A DNA stretch of 64,000 nt from the NCBI GenBank assembly GCA_045837725.1, contig JBEWZL010000101.1, positions 1 through 64,000 of the forward strand, in the 5' to 3' direction. A program made the position numbers and the translations under genes. This document shows positions 11,202-23,747 of the stretch, in pieces (the stretch's first letter is position 1; the number at the start of each line of letters is the position of its first letter). This DNA comes from Vermamoeba vermiformis. Its lineage: Eukaryota > Tubulinea > Echinamoebida. The notes below the pieces were generated by a model. It worked only from the letters and a program-made list of their open reading frames with translations, made no database searches and was not told where the DNA came from.

Positions 11202-13372
11202 ATGTCCGACAACCCAAACGTAATTCGTCCTTCCGAGACTCGCCTTATGGGCATCTACTTCTCTCGCAAGACGACTCCATTAGACCCGCAAAATCCGAGT
11301 GTTGATATCGTCAGCACTGAAACTACCTTCGCAGTGAGCAACGTCACGATCATTGCGATTTTGGGTACCATCGCCGGTCTTCTTGGTTCATTGGAGTATC
11401 TTGGATCGTTCCTGACTGGTCTCGTGACCGACTCGAGCGACACTGCCTCCCCCAAAGTCGATGATCGCACGATCTTCGCCATCGCCTTCAAAAACGGCGG
11501 ATGTGGCTCCCTTGACTTGACTACTGCCTTCAAAGAGTTGCAAACTAAGAAGTGGAGAAATGGCACTGTGGAACTTGCTGCCAATTGCAAGTTCTTTCGC
11601 ACACTGACGAAAGACGAGGCCGGAGTTTTATCCGACTTCCGTTACAAACTTCCGCAGTTGGATCTCTTGACGCAACGAACACTCCTAGTTCTTGATGGAA
11701 TGTACGGCACTCCTGGAGGCGTAAGTCATAAGATATTACATTAATGCTTGCTTACTTACCTTCCACACACAGCCTACTGCAAATTTGCTTTCCTCCCTTC
11801 GTGCTGTTAGTGACGGCGACCATACTGGCTCTGGAGGCGGCGACGACCCGCAATCAGCTGCTTGGGCGAAGGGACTCTTCAACCGCATTACTACTGGAGG
11901 CCCTAACGGATCCATGGCAGGCAAAATCGCTGTTAACTTTATGAGCACCGTGCCTGTGGCCGCGAGCTTCGCATTCAGTGGCAGAAAACCAAGCTTCAAC
12001 ACCTTCGACGATACGACCAATCCGTTGGTTCAGATCTTAAAGGACGCTGTGACCTCTGCAGGTATGATTGCTTTGATATTGTCATGGAGAAGAGCTCGTA
12101 ACTAATTCGTTTGAAAGCCGAATCTGCTGCTCAGGGATTGGCTGATTACTTGAAGACATTGCGCAAGCCTTCAACTGGCTCTGACGAGACCGATGATGAT
12201 CGTCAGACTGCCACTGTTGTTAAGGGTAAGAATACAACATTAATACTACTACGACCATACTCACAAGCGATGCAGGTATCAAGGACTCGATGCCGTCCAC
12301 GGGCAGAACTGTTGCACAGCTCGCAGTATTTAACGCACTCGGCAACAAGGATATGGCAAAGCTCCCTCGACCCCAGCAACTTCGTGTTGCTTACACTGTC
12401 GCTAACGCTACGCGCGCTACAGTTGAGGTTAGTCACAATTCATATAATGATATTTATCTGAATCTTACATTAATATGAAGGCAACGGGCAACCACATTGC
12501 GGATCTGTACCAAACCAACAGCATTCCCAAAGAATCGGAGCTTGCTGCAGTTGGTGCTCGCAGTTTGCTTGACTTCTTGAAGAGCGTTGGTACCACCGTT
12601 GCCAATGGCGTTTTGCAAGCCGCGCCCGTTGTCTTGAACGCCGTGATTAATTCATCGAACGCTAATAACGCTCTTGGATCCACTCTCCCTCCTGATGTTG
12701 CCCTCTCCACAGCTGGTGGTCTTCACGAACTCGACACTCCAACGAAGATCATTCTAGCCTCACGCATTGTCAACGGCACACCAAATACTGACGCTACTGT
12801 CGTATCGGACAAGGCCGTTAGTGACTTGGCAGACCGCCAAAGCAACCTCGGTGCGCAAGCCACCCTCGACACGTTCACCAACACGCCTCAGGCTGGTGTG
12901 TTCAGAGACAGTGAGCCTACTCAAGAGCAGCGTGACAAGTTCCGTAACGTCGCACTCGAAGTGGCCAACATCTCGCCGACCTTCTCGAACGTTACCGATA
13001 TCGGTGCGACCAATCTTGTCACCGATGCTTCTTTGAAACACGTAAGTAACGGACTACGAGCATTCATTGCGACAGTAGTATTGAACGTACTATCAGGCCG
13101 ACTCTCTTCGTCAAAGCACCCTCGAAATGGGCATTCGCTCGTGTGCCAACATGATTGCTGACCATCAAAGCGCGGAGATCCTCTACAGAGTGCACCTCTA
13201 TCGTCTTAAGAACGGACTCGAAGTGCAACCAAGAAGCTTCACTGACTTCTTGAAGGTAAATAGGTTAATATTAAATGTAAAACAGTTTATTCTAATATTC
13301 ATATCAGACTGCCGTACCAATCGCTGCTAATATTGCCAAGGTGGCTGCTCCTGCTTTGTTAGCCTTGCTCTA
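11202..13372 (+). CDS. Unrecognised Ala-rich protein, about 600 residues
   Basis: I do not recognise this gene. Exons at about 11202-11720, 11773-12061, 12117-12224, 12276-12429, 12479-13040, 13099-13255 and 13308-13372 join in frame to a stop at 13370-13372. The start MSDNPNVIRPSETRLMG follows a TATA-like box and a tidy leader. There is one hydrophobic stretch near residue 50 (VTIIAILGTIAGLLGSLEYL) and no N-terminal signal peptide. The rest is soluble, helical and Ala/Thr/Asn-rich with a GDHTGSGGGDD linker. The last 20 residues (IAANIAKVAAPALLALL) form a hydrophobic amphipathic tail. Codon use is strongly biased to C-ending codons compared with neighbours, which suggests high expression. The function cannot be assigned from sequence alone. 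Confidence 0.85.
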
Positions 13373-13917
13373 GACGCGAGAACGAAGAATGCATTCTTTC
13401 TCCTTGATCGCAGCGTTTCAATTTTAAAATTTGTTTCTTAGACCTGGCTAGAATTTCATATCAATAAATAAATTTTTTAACTTATTTTTAATGCGAATAA
13501 GACTTCTAAATTTGTTATTTTGTTGTGGTTCTTACTCATCCGAGTCAACGACAAAATCTGCTCGTTTATTCCATGGATTCTGTTAAATGATGCAACAAAA
13601 CATTAGTATTAAACATTAGTGTTGCCTTGTTGTGGTCGTGGTTCAGAAAATTCGGCAAATAACTTTTTTTAAGCCTCGTACCACAACCACACGTAGTAGC
13701 ATTAACTGAGGCAAATTATTATTAATATTAATATTCTAATTTGGTTAATCCAAAAATTCCACTGACTGCCGGTGTTTTTGGCTCATTCAACACGCGATCA
13801 GATTTAATCACAACAAACGTCAGTTTAAGTTATTGACAAGTAGAATGCGTCAGATAAATATTCTGTAAATTTATAGCTCGTTTTAAAGATGAAGACCGAA
13901 TTTATTCCGTAGATCGT
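13373..13917. other. Convergent 3' intergenic region
   Basis: Lies between the ends of the 11.2 kb gene and the globin-like gene. It is AT-rich, contains AATAAA-like words (for example caataaataaat near 13464), and probably holds both 3' UTRs. No gene is seen. Confidence 0.55.
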
Positions 13918-14618
13918 TTACAAAAGAGCCAAAGCAACGAGACCAGCAGAGGCAACAACGGAAGCGGCACCGGAAGTACGAGTGGGAGTGGAAGCCTTAG
14001 GAGCGGCGGTGGGGGCAGCCATGGGGGCAGTAGGAGTACCTTGGTAGACAATGTCGCTAGTGAAAGCGTTCAACAAGTTGCGAGTAGCGGTCTGATCAGC
14101 TTGAGTGACACCGTAGCCATTCAAAATGGAGATGAGAGCGTCATTGAAAGCAGTGGATTCGGCGGCACCAATCATCATAGGTTGGTGAACAGCGGCCATA
14201 TCAGTGCGACCTTCGTAGGCTCCAATAGTACCGTCAGTGCAGTTGAAGGCGCTCTTATCAGCGAAGAATTGAACCAAGTGCAAGACGAGAATACCAGCAG
14301 CAGTAGTGTCCTTGGTGAAGTCGGTAGAACCAGCGGGCTTAGTACCGTTGAAGTAGATGGCGAGAGGAGATCCAAGAGCACTATTAAACGATACTCGAAA
14401 GTCAATCACTGTACGCCCGATAATAGGAAAACAATCGCTGTTCCATCCTTCGACAGATACACTTACGCAGTAACGAGATCACCAACAATGATGTTCATCA
14501 ACTCGCTGTTGTTCTTACCCAAAGCATTTGAGTAGTAATCGCAAATGTGACCAGTTTGGGCTTGAGTGCCGTAGATGGTAGCGAAGAGAATGACGGAAGC
14601 GACGATGTATTTAATCAT
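13918..14618 (-). CDS. Secreted, probably GPI-anchored truncated-globin-like protein
   Basis: Two exons (14618-14467 and about 14385-13918) are joined through a GTAAGT...AG intron. MIKYIVASVILFATIYGTQAQ is a clear signal peptide. The mature part follows the truncated (2/2) haemoglobin pattern: CDYYSNALG (helix A start), VGDLVTAALGSPLAIYFNG (B/C helices, compare ...LADPxLAPFF), HLVQFFADKSAF (E helix), YEGRTDMAAVHQPMMI (F helix with candidate proximal His), then FNDALISILNGYGV and LLNAFTSDIV (G/H). After this come a Thr/Ala/Pro-rich stalk and a terminal hydrophobic tail (ASVVASAGLVALALL) typical of GPI attachment. The globin match is inferred from pattern, not from a search. If right, it would bind haem or a gas at the cell surface. 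I chose MIKYIV over the longer in-frame start because it gives a standard signal peptide. Confidence 0.72.
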
Positions 14619-14680
14619 CTTGCGTGTTGTTCGATGCACTTGTATTTGATAATGCAATGATTGATGCAACAATTTACTAC

Positions 14681-14686
14681 TTTATA
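14681..14686 (-). promoter_or_regulatory. TATA box of the globin-like gene
   Basis: TATAAA on the minus strand, about 63 bases upstream of the ATG at 14618, within a strong GATATAAAGTAG context. Confidence 0.5.
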
Positions 14687-15342
14687 TCGTGTTCACCACG
14701 TGACGAGCCTTCCCAACTGAATATCATTGGTCGCGAGGATTGAATCACATATGGGAGGATAATTTTAGCCCCCAATTTACCATTTTAGGAAGCGTCGCGA
14801 CTAGTTTACCAACTCACCCAATTGAAAAAGAAGGTCGGGCACTGATATTTTATGGCATCTAACGAGTGCAACTATTGATTGACGTTAGCTTCCGTCGATT
14901 GGTGATGATAGATCGCGTAATTTCAGTCAGATCCGGTTTGGCGATAGATCGTTGTAAGATACTGTAGTCGTCGTTTTTTTGTGCACTACCCTACTCATGG
15001 GAGGCTGCATTTCGACGCAAATTCGAAGGCGCGCCGATCCCAAACCAAAATGTTTCACAGTCCCTATCGACAGAATAGATTTTTCACTTTAATCCAGCAT
15101 AATTCTACAACAACCACATTGGAATATCTTTCATTGCGCAGCGAGCAGCAAGGAAGAAGCCGCTTCATCGATCGGGTCAGATGGTTCTGCTCTCTAGTTG
15201 CTCGATGCCTCGCGTGAGACCAAATTAAAATTTACATCTTTACAACCTTTCCTTTCAGAAAATTAACTGATAACCGAAATGTCGATAAATTTACTATTTT
15301 ATTCAATCTAATATACAATTTTTGTAATTAATTTTCCTATAC
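14687..15342. other. Intergenic: upstream of globin-like gene, downstream of plexin-like gene
   Basis: No gene is seen. The left part should hold upstream control sequence for the globin-like gene. The AT-rich right end (15,240-15,342) probably is the 3' UTR of the plexin-like gene. A 78-codon open frame at 14981-15217 has no supporting features. Confidence 0.45.
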
Positions 15343-18300
15343 TTAATTGTCTACAACGGAGTTAGTCTCAAGCAACGGATTGTCAAAGACTTCAAAATCG
15401 AGTTCGTTAGCCATAGGCTCGAAGTTGATATCGAACGGATTGTCAAACATGTTGGCCTCGGTAATAACGATGGTATCAGTGAACACATTGTCTTCCAACA
15501 GATTGCCCACAGGCTCGGCATCCGCAATATCGAAGAATGGTTCGCGCAGTGTCGCAAATTGGCCGCGTCGAGCAGTGCCGTGCTGAGGTTGAGTCGGTCG
15601 ATTGGCCACGGGTCTGTTGTTGTTCGCTTCGTTAGTGTTATTCTCCGTGCCGGGTTGATGTTTCTCTCCGACTTGTGCCACGGGGTTGTTGATGGTCACG
15701 TTCTTGGGGGCCGCGGGTTCGGGTCTTTCGATGGGCTCAGCAGGGGCGGAGCGGACTGGACCACCCTTGTCCTTTAATCTCTTGGGAGGTTCGCCGTACT
15801 TCTCGATAATACGATCGACCAAAGTGGCAAGTTGCTGCGAGGAAATTAGCCAATGTTTTTTGTGAAAGATCCGTAGCTCGTGTTAGGTACTTACTCTAGC
15901 GCGGGCTTGATCAGGCAACTCCGTCAAGGCGACCTTAATCTTCTGTTGATTACGATAGATGTGAGTGTGCAAGTAAGCCAAAGAGTTCTCGCGGACAGTT
16001 GCAGGCACAGACAGATTCGTTGCCATTCGTGGATTCGCCTTGGCTTCGGGATTCTAAAAGAGAATTAGAACAATTAATATAACCAAGTAATAGGTTACCG
16101 ATAATACTTACGAGAAGTGACTTGTAGTAGTGAATCATCTTGGGCTTGTTACGCTCAATGAAGTCGAGCATACTCTCCATAAAAGCTTCTTTCTTCGTGT
16201 TGGCCAAGTTAGCAAGATTCTGAAGTACCTTGGCAATCAAGACCAATTGGCGTTGAGCCACAGAGTTTGGCGGCTCCCTCAACAGACCATAATAGTGCGG
16301 GGCGGTAATGGCCGGGCAGACGAAACGCAAGAACAAAAAGCCTCCCAAAGCCTTGTAAATTGCTTCCGAGTCTCCGTATTGTTCGGTGATGCTCGATTGA
16401 ATACGAATGAAGACTTGACGGAATTCGCTGCAATAAACTTGTAAATTACCATAAAAGGAAATAATATTTCAAAATGCAATGCTTACGCAGGGACGTTTTC
16501 ATCAGCAGCAGCAATAGCAGTGAATAGCTTTTGACAAGCAAGGGCCAATTGGTACACGTTCTGATCTTTGTCGACGTTAGAGTCCTTCAACTTGTTTGGA
16601 TCGACCTCCATTTCAATGGTCAGCAGAGAGGCAGTAGTATCCGCACCCAATTTCTCGAGCTTTTCTTTTTCTTTTTGGGCATTGGCAGCGACAGTGTTCA
16701 ATTCATTAATGACACGAGCCAAAGTGAAGAACAAGAAGCGCGTGCCGACGATCTGAGAGTAGAACTTGAACATCTTTGAGGCCATTGAGTTCTGTCTGAA
16801 AATAGTGTTCTCACTCGCTAAGCATTGTATTAGATATGAAACCGATAAGAGGGTTTGTACGTACTTGACTTGCGCACTTCATCAGATGCAAAGAACTGGA
16901 TCAGATCCGAACCGATTCCTTTGTGGTGACTCAAGTAGACAAGAGCCTTAGCTACAGCGTCGTACTCAGTGGCAGCCGTAATGGCAACGAGGATACGCAA
17001 GAAAGTACGGTCCTTGTTCATCAAAATGTCTTCGAGCTCGCTGTACAGTACTCATGAGAAACCAGGCCGGACATTAAGTCGAGATGATACTTACACATAA
17101 TCGTCCTTAGTAGTAACACGGAAGTGCTGAACCATTTCATTTTGATAAGCGACCTTCTCGTAGTCGGGCTCCTTGACTTGCACAAATAGACCTCGTCTTC
17201 TCTTTTGATAGCGAGTGAAGAGGTAGTAGAACACACCACCACCAATCATAAGAGCTCCGGCAATGGACATACCAGCGGCAAGACCGGGGACAGAGAAGGG
17301 AGACACTGAGCACAGGCATTAGTTGCTTGGTTGTGAGGCGTTATCATGGCGAGCAATACGTACCCCAAGTGAATGACAAAGTGTTGGTGGCGTACTTCTT
17401 GTCATCGAACATCATTTCAATGTCTACTGACTCGTCAGCTGTGCCAGGGACAACAATGACGGTCATCTACGCGAACATTAGTACGAGAGTTGACAAGGAT
17501 TGCTGTGACACGTACGGTAGTACTGTTGATAAATTCGTATTCAGCAGCGTCCTTGCCCATAAGAATCTTAATCGAAGGATGGTTGATGAAGTACTCGCCG
17601 ACGAGAGTCACTGAAGCACCGCCGCTCGCTGATGCAGAGTCAGGAGTAATAGAAATCAAGTCTAGTACAGCCGTTAAGTATCTGAAACATGAATGAATAG
17701 TTTTGACTTACTAGGACAACCACCGTCGGCCCAATCTCCCGTGCATCTCTTCAAGGTCGAGCAAGAGTTCTCTTGCAAACACCAACCGCAGTATTGTTTG
17801 CGGCTGCAGTCGTCGCAGTTTGAAGTGGTTTCGCAATCGACGTAAGTGAATTCAATGGGCGTCAACAGATTAGAGCCTTTGTATAGCACGCCCAGAGCTA
17901 CTTTGGAGGCAACTCCACTAGCAGGGAGTGCGCAAGCCACTGTGTTGAGACCGGTAATGTACGCGGGCACTTGAGAGAGACCTCCGACTGTGCAAGTGAG
18001 GAGAGATGGTTCTGAAACGGTTTGGAAGAGTGATCTCTTAGCGGTCACTGGAGCATCAACTGGAGCGTCAGAGCTGGGCGGGTTGTCAATGGCTGTCAAG
18101 TTGGAAATAATCGACGAGTTCAACAGAAGGAAATCCGGCAGACGTGGGGTGAAGGTCAACGTAACGTTGGAGTTGCCAAAAATGGACATGTGATTGGGCT
18201 CAGGAGTCACAGCTACGACAAAGAGTCAGTTAAATTGCGCGCGACTAAGCCAAAACACGTACTTAAACATTGAGTGAGGAACAAATCCTCGGCAGTGCAA

Positions 18301-21300
18301 CGACTGGCTGAAGTGCACGAGGACGAGGCCACGCACCAACCGCAGTGAGGTTGAGCCATACAGAACGAGTTGCACGATGTTTGTGCGAACGTCTGGCATT
18401 CGTAGTACGTGAACTGCAAGGAAGAGTAAGGTGCGTAGATAATGCCATTCATCCAAATCGTCAAGTTGACTGTCTGTGTGAGCAAGGAAGTTGGAGTCGC
18501 GCAAGACAACACGCTGTTGCTTTCCACGACGGCAGGTGAGACCTTATCACCGAAGTGACACTCGTAGGTGAAGTTGGTACGAGAGAAGAAGGGACCACCG
18601 CTCACGGAGACAGTTTCACCACCGAGGACGTAGCCGTAGTTGGGTGTAACTGACGTAAGGGAAGGGCAGACGTCTGTTTTGAGCTCAGCATCGGAACACA
18701 CTTCGTCACATCCCGCTGTACACCACGTGCATTTGGGCGTGACATCCGTGATGCACTTCGAACAGTCCCCAGTAATTTGAGCGCAATCTAATGACGTTAG
18801 TTTAGGTCCGATAAACGTAGCGTGCTACTTGTTGATACGTACCATACCACAGGAAGGGCAGGGAATTAGTCCAAGCATAACCGTTATATGCCAATGTCAC
18901 AGTACCAGTAGCCGCTGCACCAACAGCAGGAGCAGTGCAATGCACTTCATTCGCAGCGCTGTAAGTAGCTGGCGTTATCACAGTTGAAGCTCCATACGAC
19001 CAAAGGCACGTAACGGAACCACTCAAGAGCGTAGGATTGAAAGCTCCCGTAATGACAATCGTTGCATTACCAGTCTTAGAGACACTGGTGGGCGCGACAG
19101 CAGAGATACCTAAAGAGCATTCATAAGCAAGGTTATTGGTGGTTATTCAATCTTACTTGGACACGAGGCAGAGGAAGTCAGTTTCGTGTTGGCGCAAGTC
19201 ACACTGGAGTGCGTGCAAGTAGCACTAGCGCTGCAAAAAACGCACTCGGGCTTAGTACCGTCCAAACATGCCCCGCACGACGTTCCGGTACAATCTGAAA
19301 AATTAATTAGCCAATTAATTGCACCGCACCAAGCACGTACCGTATATCTCGAAGGGAAAGTTGGGCACAAGACGCGAAGTGGCACCAGTGGTTGAACTGT
19401 AAAGCCAGAGGGACACTGATTGCGTTCCAACACCCAAACTACTGTGCACAGTGCAAGTAATTGAAGTCGGTGAAGAGACTGAGCCAGTAGTCGTAGCGCT
19501 ACCAATGACGTCACCGGCTGCGTTGAAAGCGCAATAGAAAGTTAGACCGCTCAAATAGGCAAAGCTACCAGTAACTACACCACCGTTAGCAAAAACTAGA
19601 TTAAACCAAACAATGTACTTACTAGTCATCACTTGACCTGATTTGACTGCACCGGTGTAAATGCGCGACGGAGACACTGAAGAGATGGCTGCACAAAGGA
19701 TGTTAGCCACTGGGCTCAAACGGTGCTTAAATAGACTACTTACATGGGCAAGTACCAGTCTTGTTGCATTGAACTGAGCTGTAGTGACAATTCTGAGAGT
19801 CAAAGCAGAAAGCGCATTCTCCTTGTGTGAGCGAATTTGTACAGCCAGAGCAGTCTTGACCGTAAGTATCGCAATCTGTGGTGTGTTAGAATAACTGAAA
19901 GTAAATTAGTAACTATAGTAAACACGTACCGAACAAGTAAATGGCCTTAGACTTGGAAGCCAAGGTTGCAGACGACGTGCTAACTTTTAGGACCAAGTCA
20001 ACGTTCAGCTCACGATTGGTACCACGGGCAGTACTCCAGTTGGTTACTGTAGGAGGCTTGCACGTGAGGGTGTTAGAACGAATCAATGTGGCCGGTGTTG
20101 GAGTATTGGCAATGGTCGTAGAATCGCTGCTGTACAAGCACTGATAGTTGGCGTTGATATTTTTGTCGATGGTGATTGTGAAGTTTGTGTCTGCAGACAG
20201 GGACAAATTAGTGAGCGAGGCACTAGCGCGAATGATCTGGGCCTCCACTTACTGCCAACGATGGACGCGCTTGCGGGAGAAATGTTGCTGATAACAGGGC
20301 ACGAGGTACTGAAACCGCTGGCACAGCCTCTTTGCGAAGCACATTGCATTGTTGGAATGCAAAGTCCACATTCATCGCGTGTAAAACAGCTAGTGCACGG
20401 AGTGGAATTGGTGAGGGCAGAGCAACCTAGAAGAATGTTAGACGCCTTATAACACTCGAACTACGCTAGCTTACTGTAGTACGAGAATGTGAGCGAATTG
20501 GGAGCCCACAAACTACCGCTGTAATACACTTTGAAAGTCGTGTCACCAGCAGAGGCAGAAGGAGACGTGCAGCGAAGCGTGGCGCCGTTAACGACAGTAG
20601 CACTGACGCGAGATGCGGTGCCCCACTGACACTCGAAGCCAGAGTTCAGAGTGTTACCCGCAGGATCGGTGAATTGACCAGTGACGGTGACCGTAGTTCC
20701 ACCGTCAGTGCTGCCACTCGTAGGCAAGATCGACGTCAATGCTAGAAACACAACGCATTAAAACCGATGATTAGTGCACGGCAACGACTTACTGGGGCAA
20801 ACGTAAGTGCTGGTATAGAAGTTTGAAGCAGCGCACGAGGTTGGCGTGACGCAAGATCTGCTGGTCGAGCAGTATCCGCTGCACAAAGGTGTTAGTTTCA
20901 ATCAATTGCTAACATGTTACCAGCACACGTACCAGTAGTTAGTGTCACTGTTACAGGTGGTGCAAGTGTAATCCGTGCAGCCTAATCGAACAGTTGTAAG
21001 AAACACGAACACAAAGTATACGAAGGATACTTACTTGCTGTACGAACCATCGACACGGTATCACCAGCGGTATTAATGTACATCATCTGGAATTTGTTGT
21101 TACGAGGATCGAGATCACCCGTGTTGACGGTGATTCCCGAAGGGAATGAATATACACCAAACGTGTCAAAATTGGGGTCGTTCAAATTAATGCGGATAAT
21201 TCTTGATGTTACTGGCGTGCTGCGGCTGATTGCGTTTAAAAATACAGCACCATAGGTGTCATCTGAGACGAAAAGATTAGTGTTGAATTTTGGGCGTAAA

Positions 21301-22777
21301 ATACGTTTCATACGTACCAACTTGCAAAGAAGAAATGGACGCATCGTCAATAAAAGAAATTCGGGTAAAAGCCCAAGAGCTGGCATCGATCTGTCAAAAA
21401 TTCCACGTTAATATTAATTGCACCAATTTAATGGTAAAGTTTTGAAATACCTCCGTAAGCACACCGAGATCACCTCCGATGTAAATCTTATTCAAGGAAG
21501 GGCTGACATCCATTGCTTGGATCTGGATTTGGAATTAGATTCGTTCACAAAAAGAACCGGATTCTGGTGGACCAATTATGGCATTTGTGATTGATATCAA
21601 TATTAAAACTATCATTACCTGGCCAACTCCTCGAGTAATTCGAGTAATAGAGTTTGCTGCAACATTAGTGTTGCTAACAGATCTGTATAATACGACGGTA
21701 TTAGTATTTAACATGCACGTAACTAATGAAGCTCATATTGCCGGGAGTGCATACGTCACAAAAAGGTTTCCAGATGCACCACCAAGAAAAACATTGCCGT
21801 TTATGATGACCAACGACTTCAGATAAGAGGCGCTACCATAGACATCAGATGAAACGTAATCACTGTTTGCACCGCTTTGATAGACATTTTTGTAGTAACC
21901 AACTTCAGTGTCTGCGGCAACCCAGATTCCTTTCTGAACACTGTCCAAAGCGCACGCCTATCGCCCACGTTAGTACCAGGTTTAATTTAGTACTCAGTAT
22001 ATTTACTTACGTTCCAAAAACGCCAACTGGTCTGACCTCTGTTACGGATCGAAGCAGTCGTCTGCGGATTACCTTGGGCATTAAAGTTGCTAAGCCAGTA
22101 AATGCGACGGTATATTCGAGTGCAAACAAAAACTAGAGAATATTAGTGAAAGGAATGCGAGAACAGACAAACATGACGTACTAGAGCCATTGACTGCGTC
22201 AAAAAAAGCGCCGATAATTTGGTCGTCGCTCTCAATAGTTTGGAAAATTGGAGTGCCCATGTTACCCGGGTTATCATAAGGGATCTATTAATATTAGTAA
22301 AAGCTTATAATAGTGCATTGCTACGTACGGCAAATAAGTTGTTGCCAACCGCGACCAAGGCTCTGGCGTTTGTGGAATCGCTGCCATAAACATAACCAGT
22401 GGGCTGTGCATAAGTACTAGAGACAGTTGTTGTTGATAAAATCTAAGGAAAACGTCAATAATAAACTCGGAATTGGATGACATCCAATTAAAAATAACCG
22501 TTAGCTCGGAAAAACAATTAAATTAATTTGTACAATCAAATCAACCTAGCCTTAAAGACACTTAATTTAGTGAGAAACGGCGTTCTACTCGATTAATTAG
22601 GGCAAATAAAAAATTAATCACCAATCCCGAATCCCGGGTGAAACAAGTCAGGCAATATAATCAAGATGTATCACTTACAGTCATGCCACGCGCGCTTTGA
22701 GCGTTGATGGTGTAGGGCAAGCAGCAAAGCAGCCAAACTGAGGCAAGAAGCACGGCAGTGAGGTAACGTCGTGCCAT
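15343..22777 (-). CDS. Plexin-like receptor: propeller-like N terminus, PSI/IPT repeats, TM, RasGAP
   Basis: A very large multi-exon gene (roughly 25 short introns, product near 2000 residues). The ATG at 22777 opens a signal peptide (MARRYLTAVLLASVWLLCC). About 22,500-21,000 encodes repeated short beta-propeller-like blades (NGNVFLGGASGNLFV, SLNKIYIGGDLGVL). Next, Cys-rich PSI modules (YCGWCLQENSC; HCGWCVASSSC) alternate with about seven IPT/TIG domains (ILPTSGSTDGGTTVTVTG near 20,720; VTPNYGYVLGGETVSVSGG near 18,640; ITPDSASASGGASVTLVG near 17,650). A membrane helix (AAGMSIAGALMIGGGVFYYL) lies at 17,285-17,220, followed by a basic stop-transfer. The cytoplasmic part is a contiguous RasGAP. 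The arginine-finger loop FRQNSMASK is at about 16,800-16,770 and the FLFLRFVCPAI motif at about 16,345. A disordered Asn/acidic tail ends it. Likely role: a surface receptor switching off a Ras-family GTPase. Animal plexins share the layout but have a split GAP with an inserted RBD, which is absent here. Confidence 0.9.
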
Positions 22778-23713
22778 AGCTGCAAGTGTAATTTAACTAG
22801 CTCAGTCGTCGTTTCGCTAGGTCAACACTGAGAGTGCTAGTGCTTTCAATTTCAATTCAATAATCAATCAAAAAAAGAGCCAAAATTATTGACAGAAGAC
22901 CCAAAAAACCGTGACATCCGTCTGACGTTTGCCAAAAACAGCAAACCAACTCCACGGGTTTCGATGCATTCAATTTGTGATCAGCTCTTCAGGCTGCAAC
23001 AAACATGACTCGACCGTACCGCTTCAGCATTGCAACAAGTTCGTGGCCGTCGCAGTACGGCGGTTAATTGGGACCGTAAATTTGCTTGCTGGTCCCATCC
23101 ACCGTACAATTGAATCACCTTGCGAGTGTACTCATGGTTGCTCTGTTGTTATCATGTTAGCATATTTGCGTAACTTGAAAGGTTGTCTGACACTACAGGC
23201 CAAATCTAATTTAGTCAATTAATTTGCTCGAGCAAATCGAATTACTAAAAAAATTGGCTAATTCTGGTTATATTATGGACATATTAATTCGATCATTAAA
23301 ATATTAAAACAATGCCCTATTTGATTCAGTTATTGATCTGCAATTAATTGTAACGGTAACCCCGCAGAAATTTTAATTATGACCTGTTCATGGCAATGAA
23401 ATTTAATGATATAATTATTACCCGACGTCCACTGCGGAATTAAAAGAAAGTGATTCCTAGCTTGTAACCGACCAGCCAGCGATCGTGGCAACCATTTTGT
23501 TCTTCTTCACGCTCTCTTTAAGTAGTTTCATTCTTAATTGCATCCATCCTATTTCATCGATAATAAACGCTCAATTATTAATAAAATGGTTCAAATCTTT
23601 TTGAAACACGAACCATTTCATTTGATCAACCACGAAATCATTGAAGACCAGCGTTCAGACGACTTTCGAGAATTAAAACAGTGTTTTGCACGAGCTCTGA
23701 ACAAGGAGGCACA
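22778..23713. promoter_or_regulatory. Divergent intergenic region between receptor and channel genes
   Basis: Separates the plexin-like start (minus) from the channel start (plus), so it should contain both promoters. A 97-codon open frame at 22929-23222 has no recognisable domain or splice context and I do not support it as a gene. Confidence 0.45.
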
Positions 23714-23747
23714 ATGCAGGGCTGTTTTAAGTTCTTTGGTCTCTTGA
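23586..23747 (+). promoter_or_regulatory. Upstream open reading frame overlapping the channel start codon
   Basis: An ATG at 23586 (aaaatggtt, a favourable context) opens 53 codons and ends at 23747, 31 bases past the proposed channel ATG at 23714 and in another frame. If the transcript starts upstream of 23586 this would lower channel translation. Alternatively the transcript begins later. Confidence 0.3.

Noticed and set aside
11202-13372. Assignment of the orphan protein to a membrane transporter
   Set aside because: Only one hydrophobic segment and a short hydrophobic tail; not enough helices.
14041-14535. 164-codon plus-strand open frame
   Set aside because: It is antisense to the globin-like coding exons, which have signal peptide, introns and anchor.
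22929-23222. 97-codon open frame upstream of the channel
   Set aside because: No domain, no splice context, and it lies in the divergent promoter region.
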